Assembly (NCBI RefSeq): GCF_008370345.1 | Contig: NZ_VTUU01000004.1 | Location: forward strand, 248,001 to 312,000 | Reading direction: 5' to 3' | Source of the DNA: Marinobacter salinexigens | GTDB lineage: Bacteria; Pseudomonadota; Gammaproteobacteria; Pseudomonadales; Oleiphilaceae | DNA length: 64,000 nt | Shown here: positions 31,258 to 41,062 of the stretch, piece after piece | How the letters are laid out: each line of letters opens with the position of its first letter | Numbering within the stretch: the stretch's first letter is position 1 | Made by a program: the position numbers and the translations under genes | Notes under the pieces: generated by a model | Database searches by the model: none | What the model was told of the DNA's origin: nothing | The model's input: only the letters and a program-made list of their open reading frames with translations

Positions 31258-32238
31258 ATGGCGTCAGAACGCCCGAAAAAGCCCGTAGATGGTTCAGAGA
31301 CTCAGCAGGAGCCGGAACGTATCCAGAAGCTTCTGGCCCGTGCAGGTGTTGGTTCCCGTCGGGAAGTTGAGGGCTGGATTGAAGCTGGCCGGCTAACGCT
31401 GAATGGAGAACCGGTTTCTCCGGGGCAAAAGGCCACCGTTGACGATCATATCGAGCTTGATGGCAAGCGCCTTGAAGTGTCCTCGGCAGCAGAAATCGTC
31501 CGTCGGGTCCTGATCTACAACAAGCCGGAAGGTGAGGTGACTACCCGCAAAGACCCGGAGGGACGCCCGACGGTGTTTGATCGCTTGCCGCGCCTCAAAG
31601 AGCATCGGTGGATTTCCATCGGCCGCCTTGATATCAACACCACGGGGCTCGTCCTTTTCACAACAGACGGCGAGTTGGCCAACCGGCTGATGCACCCATC
31701 CCGTCAGATTGATCGTGAGTATGCGGTGAGGGTCTTTGGTGAGGTCGATGACGCGATGATCGGGCGCCTGCTTGAAGGTGTCCTGCTTGAAGACGGCATG
31801 GCGAAATTTACGGACGTGTCGCCGGCCGGCGGAAGTGGTATGAATCGCTGGTTCCATGTCACGTTGCTTGAAGGTCGTAATCGGGAAGTTCGCCGTTTGT
31901 GGGAATCTCAGGGGGTGAAGGTCAGCCGACTCAAGCGGGTAAGGTACGGCTCTACCTTTTTACCGAGCCGACTCACGCTCGGAAAGTGGGAAGAACTTGA
32001 TCAAAAGGCGGTAGACGCTCTGAGTCGATCCGTGGATCTCGCGCCGGTCGCCATTCCACAGAAGACCCCGAACGAGAAGGCGGCCCAGGAGCGCCAACGC
32101 CGTAAAGCTCCTGCAAAAGCGGGCCGAAAGGCAGGGGGCAAAAGCTGGCAGGTCAGCGATAGCAAGCCTGTCAAATCTCCGGGCAAGCGCCGGGATAGTC
32201 GGGATAGCGCCCGCAAGCCAGCTTCCAAACACCGTTAA
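31258..32238 (+). CDS. rluB: 23S rRNA pseudouridine synthase RluB
   Basis: A 326-residue RsuA-family enzyme that isomerises a uridine of 23S rRNA (U2605 in E. coli). An S4 RNA-binding domain lies near 20-65 (RIQKLLARAGVGSRREVEGWI). The catalytic aspartate lies in GRLDINTTGL near 125. The C-terminal 80 residues are a basic Lys/Arg/Ala/Pro tail, common in RluB. Its TAA stop shares the four bases TTAA with the stop of the convergent diguanylate cyclase gene. Confidence 0.92.
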   Translation: MASERPKKPVDGSETQQEPERIQKLLARAGVGSRREVEGWIEAGRLTLNGEPVSPGQKATVDDHIELDGKRLEVSSAAEIVRRVLIYNKPEGEVTTRKDPEGRPTVFDRLPRLKEHRWISIGRLDINTTGLVLFTTDGELANRLMHPSRQIDREYAVRVFGEVDDAMIGRLLEGVLLEDGMAKFTDVSPAGGSGMNRWFHVTLLEGRNREVRRLWESQGVKVSRLKRVRYGSTFLPSRLTLGKWEELDQKAVDALSRSVDLAPVAIPQKTPNEKAAQERQRRKAPAKAGRKAGGKSWQVSDSKPVKSPGKRRDSRDSARKPASKHR

Positions 32239-33191
32239 CTGATTGAGGCAAACACCCGGGTGCAGTTACGTCCCAGGTGTTTCGCCTGATACAGCGCTTC
32301 GTCTGCCCGGGCGATCCATTGTTCGGTCGTCTCTCCATGGAGATGAGTGGCTACACCGCAACTCGTGGTCACCGAGAGCGTGGTGTCGCCGCAGTCTATC
32401 CTGATATTGCCAATCGCTATACGAAGCCTTTCTGCTACGTCCCGGGCATCCTTCCCTCCGGTTAACGGCAACAGCACTGCAAATTCCTCACCCCCGAAGC
32501 GGTAGATCGTATCCGAGGTGCGCAAGGAGCGTTCCATGGCCTCTGCCGCCATCCGTAACACGTGGTCTCCGACAACGTGTCCATGGTTGTCGTTGATCGT
32601 CTTGAAATGATCCAGATCGCACAAAATGAGCGAGTATTGCTGATTGTGCCTCTGGGCCAACTGGTTGCAGCGGGCCAGTTCCTCATCCAGCGCTCGCTTA
32701 TTGGCCACGCCGGTCAGGGCGTCTGTCAGGGCAGCCTGTTCAATGGCCAGGTACTGGCAAGCATTGCGCAGCGGGCAGATTGCCACGCTGATGATGGTTT
32801 CTACACCCTGCAATTCTTCCTCGCTGAAGCGCTGTCTACGGTTCAGGGGCAGCGTGCCATAACAGTTGCCCTCAAGATTGAGACGATATTCACAGCGATG
32901 TGGACCACCCATGCCGGTGGAAAATACGAAATCCTGACGGTTGATCCGGTGACGGTAGTTCATGGAATCAAATGGGATTATCTGGCCGAGCTCCTCAGCA
33001 AGAATGCCCAGTTGTGTTTCCAGTGCCAGAGTGGTGGACAAGCGACGGGTGAGTCGGGTCAGCACGTCCGGCGCAGAGACCCATTCCTGATGAGCCTGGC
33101 ACAAATCGGCGAGCTTTTTGGGCTGCGAAGCAGAGCGCTGGATAGTCGGGATATTTTTCACGTGAGTGTACTCGGTCGCTGACAGATTCAA
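32235..33191 (-). CDS. diguanylate cyclase with N-terminal GAF-like domain
   Basis: A 318-residue cytoplasmic protein. Residues about 45-150 look like a GAF sensor domain. The GGDEF domain follows (about 155-315). The active site is GGEEF (233-237), so synthesis of cyclic di-GMP from two GTP is expected. An inhibitory I-site, RTSD (224-227), sits five residues before it, indicating product feedback. The start is uncertain: a TTG at 33191 has no good ribosome-binding site, and a GTG ten codons later is possible. A LexA-box-like palindrome lies just upstream. Convergent with rluB. Confidence 0.9.
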   Translation of the reverse strand: MNLSATEYTHVKNIPTIQRSASQPKKLADLCQAHQEWVSAPDVLTRLTRRLSTTLALETQLGILAEELGQIIPFDSMNYRHRINRQDFVFSTGMGGPHRCEYRLNLEGNCYGTLPLNRRQRFSEEELQGVETIISVAICPLRNACQYLAIEQAALTDALTGVANKRALDEELARCNQLAQRHNQQYSLILCDLDHFKTINDNHGHVVGDHVLRMAAEAMERSLRTSDTIYRFGGEEFAVLLPLTGGKDARDVAERLRIAIGNIRIDCGDTTLSVTTSCGVATHLHGETTEQWIARADEALYQAKHLGRNCTRVFASIS

Positions 33192-33197
33192 AGGTGA

Positions 33198-33213
33198 CTG
33201 AACATGTATTCAG
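33198..33213. promoter_or_regulatory. LexA-box-like palindrome upstream of the diguanylate cyclase gene
   Basis: CTGAACATGTATTCAG keeps the CTG-N10-CAG frame and CTGAA/TTCAG arms, but its centre is not the alternating TA run of strong LexA sites. It lies seven bases upstream of the putative TTG start. Confidence 0.25.
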
Positions 33214-33451
33214 CATATCCCGTGCCTAAATATATAAAGTACGTATAAACAATAAGATAAGCTGTAGATATCAAGTGAGTTCTAACAAAATTTCGGATTT
33301 TTGGCCTGAGCTGCCAAAAATCCGGCAGATAATTGCCATAGGGTTCTGGTGACCAATCAAAATGTCCGACAAGGGGGATTGGGATGCGGGTAGGCTGTGG
33401 TAAACTCGGCGCTTTGTAAGTCTGTCGTCTGCAAAGCGAGCACCAGGTTCT

Positions 33452-34135
33452 ATGAGGTTTCAGGCCCCTGAAAGTCTGTCCGAGCAAATCGCCCAGCATC
33501 TTGGTCAACGGATCGTTACCCGGGAACTGAAGCCGGGGCAGCGTATTCAGGAACTCAAAGTCGCCGGGGAGCTGAATGTCAGCCGGGGCTCTGTTCGCGA
33601 AGCGCTGCTGATTATGGAACGACGGCACCTGGTCAATATCTTTCCCCGGCGTGGGGCGGTGGTCTCCAGTTTGACGGCGGACAGCGTCAATGCGTTGTAC
33701 GATATGTATATCGATCTGCTGTGTATGCTGGGCAGGAAGGTGCTGGAGCGCTGGTCGGGTGACCAGCTCCGTGGGCTGATGGGGCAGGTACGCGAACTTC
33801 AGGCGGTGGTTGATGCCATTAATACCACCGGTGCCGATGCCGCTGAGAAGGTAATTGATGCCGGATTCGGGCTTATTCATTATGCCTACCGGCTGGTAGA
33901 AAATCCGTTTCTTGAAGAAACACTGGAAAATTTCCGTCCGGCCATAAGTCGTACCTATTACGTGACGCTGGATTATTTTCGTGAGGATATCGCGGCCACC
34001 GCGACGTTTTTCCGCCAGTTAGCGGACGCTGCAGTCAGTGATGATGCCGAAGGCCTTCAGTCCGTCATCCGGACTTTCGGTGAACATCAGAGGCAGCAGG
34101 TTCTCAAGATTCTCAGGGAGGAGGAGAGCGCCTGA
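33452..34135 (+). CDS. GntR family transcriptional regulator, FadR/FCD subfamily
   Basis: A 227-residue DNA-binding regulator. The N-terminal winged helix (about 5-75) shows LSEQIAQHLGQRI and the turn ELNVSRGSVREALLIMERRHLV. The helical FCD ligand-binding domain spans about 80-215. Members usually sense small carboxylic acids. The gene ends one base before smc, and a GntR regulator next to smc-zipA-ligA is also the arrangement I recall in Pseudomonas, so the link is old. Ligand and targets are unknown. Confidence 0.88.
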   Translation: MRFQAPESLSEQIAQHLGQRIVTRELKPGQRIQELKVAGELNVSRGSVREALLIMERRHLVNIFPRRGAVVSSLTADSVNALYDMYIDLLCMLGRKVLERWSGDQLRGLMGQVRELQAVVDAINTTGADAAEKVIDAGFGLIHYAYRLVENPFLEETLENFRPAISRTYYVTLDYFREDIAATATFFRQLADAAVSDDAEGLQSVIRTFGEHQRQQVLKILREEESA

Positions 34136-34136
34136 T

Positions 34137-37100
34137 ATGCGCCTGAAATCCATCAAGCTTGCCGGGTTCAAATCCTTTGTTGACCCGACCACGGTGCCTT
34201 TTCCGACCAACATGACCTCCGTTGTCGGGCCGAACGGTTGTGGCAAATCCAACATCATTGATGCTGTGCGCTGGGTCATGGGTGAAAGTTCCGCCAAGTA
34301 TCTGCGTGGCGAATCCATGACGGATGTTATCTTCAATGGCTCCAGTGCCCGAAAGCCAGTCGGCCAGGCATCCATCGAGCTGGTCTTCGATAACAGTGAT
34401 GGTACAGCACCGGGAGAGTTTGTCAGTTTTAACGAAATCTCCGTGCGGCGAAGGGTGTCCCGGGAAGGGCAGTCCGAGTACTTCCTCAATGGTTCAAAAT
34501 GCCGTCGGCGGGACATTACCGACTTGTTCCTGGGCACCGGCCTGGGCCCCCGCAGTTATGCCATCATCGAGCAGGGAATGATCTCCCGGCTTATTGAAGC
34601 CAAACCCGAAGAACTGCGGATCTACATCGAGGAAGCCGCGGGCATTTCTAAATACAAGGAACGTCGACGGGAAACGGAAAACCGTATTCGCCGTACCCAG
34701 GAGAATCTGGAACGCCTTACCGACCTTCGCGAGGAGCTGGGGCGGCAATTGCAGCATCTGGAACGCCAGGCAGCCGCTGCCGAGAAGTATAAATCGTACA
34801 AGAAAGATGAACGCCAGAAAAAAGCGGAACTGACTGTTCTGCGGTGGCGGGCGCTGGATGATGATCTGGAAACCTGGCGCGGAAAAATCCGGGATACGGA
34901 ACTGGAACTGGAAAAGCATCTTACCGAGAGGGTCAATCTCGAGACGTCTCTGGAATCACTTCGGGAAAGCCATCACGACCGGACGGAGCATTTTAACCGC
35001 GCCCAGGCCCGCTACTACGAAGCGGGTGCGGACATTGCCCGTATCGAGCAGAGCCTGGAGCACCAGAAAGAGCGTAGCCGCCAGACCGCGGCAGAGCTGG
35101 ATCAGGCGATGGCGAACCAGCGGGAGGTAAGCCGCGAACTGGAGCAGGACGAAGACAAACTGGCCCGGATCCAGGAAGAGCTGGACATGATGGAGCCGGA
35201 AATGGAATCTCTGGCGATCCGCTCCGAGGAATCCGGAGAAAAACTCCAGGTGGCGGAAGACGCCATGACACAGTGGCAGCATCAATGGGAGGCATTCAGC
35301 TCCCGCTCCTCTGATGCCCGAAGACAAGCCGAGCTTGCCGAGTCCCGGATTCGGTCAATCGAAGACTCTATAGAACAGCTGTCTGCCCGCCACCAGAAAC
35401 TGCAGGACGAGCGAGCCCAGCTCGATGATCAGGTTGATCGTGCCGAACTCGAGGAACTGCTGGAGCAGCAGGAAACCCTGGAATTTCGTCGGGAGGAAGC
35501 CGCCGATCGGATTGGTGTCGTTCAGGAAGAGCTGCAGGATGCCCGTCAGGCTCAGAAGCTGGCAGAGCAGACCGTTTCCGAGCAGCGCCAGCGGGTTCAG
35601 TCGTTGCGGGCTGCGCTGGAGTCCCAACAAGCGATGCTTGATGAACAGCTGGGGAGTCAGGATAACGAACTGCAGGACTGGCTTTTGGAGCACGGTCTTA
35701 CCGACTCTCCGCGGGTTGCCAGCCAACTGGTCATTGAAAGCGGCTGGGAGTTTGCGGTTGAACAGGTAATCGGCCGATTCATTCAGGGATTGTCTCTGGC
35801 AGGCATCGAACCGCTTAACGGAGCTTTCAGCCATGCTCCGAAGGGGCTTGCAGTAGTCGACGCGGCATCGGATTCGGGCGCCACCAGAACCGGGCTGGCA
35901 GCCAAGGTGTCCGGCGTTAATGGTGTAGCTTCTTTGCTAACGGGTATAGAGACCGTTGACACCTTGTCGGATGCGCTGGGGCTTCGCGCTACATTGAGCA
36001 CGGGGCAAAGTGCAATTACCCCGGAAGGCGTGTGGGTTTCCCGGGACTGGGTACTGATGCCGAACTCTGATCAGGGGCAGGTCGGGGTGATTGAGCGTCA
36101 GAAGAAGGTCAAAGAGCTGACCGATCAGCTTTCCGAGGCGGAAGCCGCCTTTGAAGAGGCTTCCGGGCAGTTGGATGAACACCAGGAGCGTGCCGAGCGC
36201 GCAGAGGCCGCTCGCGAGGAGGCCCAGTCTGCTCTTGGCGATGCGGAGCGGGCGCTGAGCGGCTTGCAGTCACAGGTCAGTGGCTTGCGCGCAAGGGCTG
36301 AACAAATCGACGACCGCCTTGAACGCATCAGCGAGGATCTGGCGGATGTTGCCATGAACCGGGAGTCCCAGCAGGAGAGCCTGGAGGATGTCCGGGAGGA
36401 ATGGCAGCAGGCCCTGATGGCGACCGAAGACAGTGACGAGGAAAAGGAGCGTCTTCTGGAACAACGGGACAGCCTGCGGGAGAACCTGGATCGTTTGCGT
36501 CAGGAGGCGAGGCACGACCGGGACCATTCCCACCAACTCCAGTTGCAGACACAGTCGCTCACGAGCCAGAGGGATGCGCTCAGGCAGACGATTGAACGGA
36601 TGCAGCTCCAGAAAGAACGACTTGAAGAGCGGCTGGACATTCTCCGGGAATCCCGGGAGAGTGCTGAAGAGCCTATGGAAGATCTTCAGATGCAGCTGGA
36701 AGGCTTGCTTGACCGCCGAGTGGCTGAAGAAGAAAAGCTGGCTGCGGCGCGGGATGCACTGGAGGAAATCGACCGGGAGGTTCGTGACAAGGAGCAGGGC
36801 CGGACCGGCACCGATCACAGAATTCAGGATGTCCGTTCACGTCTGGAAAAACTTAAAATGGAGTCCCAGGCGCTGGAGATACGCTCGGGTAACCATCTGG
36901 AGCAGCTGAAAGAGCTGGACGTAAAACTTCAGGAAATACTGGAACAGTTGCCCGATGGGGCGAACGAGAAGGATTGGGCTGAAGAGCTGGAAAAGATCGG
37001 CAATCGTATTCAGAGGCTCGGAGCCATTAACCTGGCAGCGATTGAAGAATATCAGGTCCAGAGCGAACGCAAGACATACCTGGACAGCCAGCATGATGAC

Positions 37101-37631
37101 CTGATCGAAGCTCTGGAAACTCTTGATAATGCGATTCGCAAAATCGATCGGGAGACTCGCCAGCGTTTCAAGGAAACCTTCGATCAGGTAAACGGTGGGC
37201 TGCAGGCTCTGTTCCCGAAAGTTTTCGGAGGCGGGAATGCGTACCTGGAATTGACTGGTGAAGACCTTCTGGAAACCGGTGTGGCGATCATGGCGCGGCC
37301 ACCGGGCAAGAAAAACAGTACCATCCACTTGTTGTCAGGGGGTGAGAAGGCGCTGACGGCTATTGCGCTGGTATTCTCCATCTTCCAGCTCAACCCGGCA
37401 CCCTTCTGTATGCTGGACGAAGTGGATGCCCCGTTGGACGACGCGAACGTGGGCCGTTATGCCAATATGGTCAAAGAAATGTCCAAACAAGTTCAGTTCA
37501 TCTACATTACCCACAACAAGATTGCGATGGAGATGGCGGATCAGCTGATGGGGGTCACCATGCACGAGCCGGGCTGTTCACGTCTGGTTTCGGTGGATGT
37601 GGAAGAAGCCGCGGCCCTTGCCGAGGCCTGA
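34137..37631 (+). CDS. smc: chromosome segregation ATPase SMC
   Basis: A 1164-residue condensin ATPase. Walker A is GPNGCGKSN (31-39). Two long coiled coils (about 170-500 and 680-1010) flank a hinge (about 520-670). The C-terminal head has signature LLSGGEKALTA near 1066 and Walker B CMLDEVDAPLDD near 1088. With ScpA and ScpB it extrudes DNA loops and separates sister chromosomes. ATG 34137 gives the family start MRLKSIKLAGFKSF; an upstream in-frame ATG would run inside the GntR gene. A near-perfect ribosome-binding site (AGGGAGGAGGAG) lies at the end of the GntR gene. Confidence 0.96.
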   Translation: MRLKSIKLAGFKSFVDPTTVPFPTNMTSVVGPNGCGKSNIIDAVRWVMGESSAKYLRGESMTDVIFNGSSARKPVGQASIELVFDNSDGTAPGEFVSFNEISVRRRVSREGQSEYFLNGSKCRRRDITDLFLGTGLGPRSYAIIEQGMISRLIEAKPEELRIYIEEAAGISKYKERRRETENRIRRTQENLERLTDLREELGRQLQHLERQAAAAEKYKSYKKDERQKKAELTVLRWRALDDDLETWRGKIRDTELELEKHLTERVNLETSLESLRESHHDRTEHFNRAQARYYEAGADIARIEQSLEHQKERSRQTAAELDQAMANQREVSRELEQDEDKLARIQEELDMMEPEMESLAIRSEESGEKLQVAEDAMTQWQHQWEAFSSRSSDARRQAELAESRIRSIEDSIEQLSARHQKLQDERAQLDDQVDRAELEELLEQQETLEFRREEAADRIGVVQEELQDARQAQKLAEQTVSEQRQRVQSLRAALESQQAMLDEQLGSQDNELQDWLLEHGLTDSPRVASQLVIESGWEFAVEQVIGRFIQGLSLAGIEPLNGAFSHAPKGLAVVDAASDSGATRTGLAAKVSGVNGVASLLTGIETVDTLSDALGLRATLSTGQSAITPEGVWVSRDWVLMPNSDQGQVGVIERQKKVKELTDQLSEAEAAFEEASGQLDEHQERAERAEAAREEAQSALGDAERALSGLQSQVSGLRARAEQIDDRLERISEDLADVAMNRESQQESLEDVREEWQQALMATEDSDEEKERLLEQRDSLRENLDRLRQEARHDRDHSHQLQLQTQSLTSQRDALRQTIERMQLQKERLEERLDILRESRESAEEPMEDLQMQLEGLLDRRVAEEEKLAAARDALEEIDREVRDKEQGRTGTDHRIQDVRSRLEKLKMESQALEIRSGNHLEQLKELDVKLQEILEQLPDGANEKDWAEELEKIGNRIQRLGAINLAAIEEYQVQSERKTYLDSQHDDLIEALETLDNAIRKIDRETRQRFKETFDQVNGGLQALFPKVFGGGNAYLELTGEDLLETGVAIMARPPGKKNSTIHLLSGGEKALTAIALVFSIFQLNPAPFCMLDEVDAPLDDANVGRYANMVKEMSKQVQFIYITHNKIAMEMADQLMGVTMHEPGCSRLVSVDVEEAAALAEA

Positions 37632-37759
37632 TCCGATGTCTGGGTAGAAAATCGGCAAGCATGACAAAAACGCCATCTGGCCCGGGTGTGCGTTGTATTC
37701 GTTACGGGCTTTTCTTAGAGTAGCAACGTTACAGAATCTGCAAACAGGACAGCAGCACT

Positions 37760-38752
37760 ATGTCACTTAGGGAATGGTTAATTGCCATCGGTACCCTGGT
37801 TATCATCGGCATTGTTATCGACGGCGTTCGACGGATGCGGCGGGCTCGCAAAGAGTCCATAGCCATTTCGTCCGGAATGGGCGCCGATGATCTTGAAGAG
37901 TCACCGCTGGACGAAGAGTACAACCCGGAGCTGCCTAATGGCGGTGCCAGGACGATCTCCCGGGAAACCCTGGAAGAGCGCGGGTATGTCAAACCGGAGA
38001 AACCCAGCCGATTTGCCACGCCGCCCCCCAAACCTACCCGTCCGGTCAAGGATAGCCTGCCAGCTCAGGAACCCGACGACAGTGACGTGCAGAATGCCGT
38101 AGAAGACGATACCGGTTTCTCATCCCGCGATGATCTTGAACCGGAGATTGAAGCTGGCTGGGGCGCCAACGACGATCAGCCTGAAGTGGCCCAGGCTTCC
38201 GGGGACAATCAGGAAGTTCCGCCTCCTGTCGTCACCAGCGAAGTAGAGGAAGATACCGCTCGCAGAGAAAATGTTGCGTCACGGGGGAGCCAGCCGTTAG
38301 CAGGTGCAAACCGCCCTGAGGCCAGGGAAGTGATCGTGATTAACGTCCTGGCCCGGGATGCAAATGAGTTCCAGGGTATCGCACTGAAAAAACTGTTTGA
38401 TGCCTGTGGTCTCGAATTCGGGGATCTGGATATTTACCACCGCCATGAATCATCAGACACCACCAGTCCGGTACAGTTCAGTGTGGCAAATGCCGTGGAA
38501 CCAGGTACCTTCCGGCCGGAGGATATGCAAACCCTGTCGACCCCCGGAATCAGTTTTTTCATGAGCATGCCAGGGCCAACGAGTGCCCTCCAGGCGTTTG
38601 ACTTCATGCTGGAGACCGCCCAGTGCGTGGTGCGTAACCTGGGCGGTGAGCTCAAGGACGAACGGCGTAGTGTGATGACACCCCAAACCATAGAGCATTG
38701 TCGCCAGCGCATCCGCGAGTTTGAACGCAAAGAGCGTTCCCGACGGGTCTGA
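37760..38752 (+). CDS. zipA: cell division protein ZipA
   Basis: A 330-residue inner-membrane protein that anchors FtsZ. An N-terminal span (REWLIAIGTLVIIGIVIDG, 4-22) is followed at once by a basic patch RRMRRARK, as in E. coli ZipA. A long acidic, Pro-rich linker (about 40-190) leads to the globular FtsZ-binding domain (about 193-325). In E. coli the domain binds the extreme C-terminal peptide of FtsZ. Followed by a strong terminator before ligA. Confidence 0.92.
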   Translation: MSLREWLIAIGTLVIIGIVIDGVRRMRRARKESIAISSGMGADDLEESPLDEEYNPELPNGGARTISRETLEERGYVKPEKPSRFATPPPKPTRPVKDSLPAQEPDDSDVQNAVEDDTGFSSRDDLEPEIEAGWGANDDQPEVAQASGDNQEVPPPVVTSEVEEDTARRENVASRGSQPLAGANRPEAREVIVINVLARDANEFQGIALKKLFDACGLEFGDLDIYHRHESSDTTSPVQFSVANAVEPGTFRPEDMQTLSTPGISFFMSMPGPTSALQAFDFMLETAQCVVRNLGGELKDERRSVMTPQTIEHCRQRIREFERKERSRRV

Positions 38753-38763
38753 TCGACGGGTGA

Positions 38764-40860
<2,097 letters not shown>

Positions 40861-40883
40861 CTATTTCCGAATAGGTCCTTCCG

Positions 40884-40912
40884 TGCCAGCCATGCAGGGA
40901 CGCAGGCTGGCA
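40884..40912 (+). terminator. hairpin after ligA
   Basis: TGCCAGCC and GGCTGGCA, an 8-bp perfect stem with a 13-nt loop, 23 bp after the ligA stop. There is no T-run, so Rho-dependent or partial termination is possible. Confidence 0.4.
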
Positions 40913-41062
40913 GGTGAATCTGAGAACTCGCGCAGATCTCCCAGCCTCTAAATTGGCTACCATGGCGATGATCTGTAACGGTATGTAAACCGGCGCCCGT
41001 ACGAGTTCTGAGCAGATTGGCCGGCCATGCCCATAACAATAATGTGCTAAACGGATTTATAC

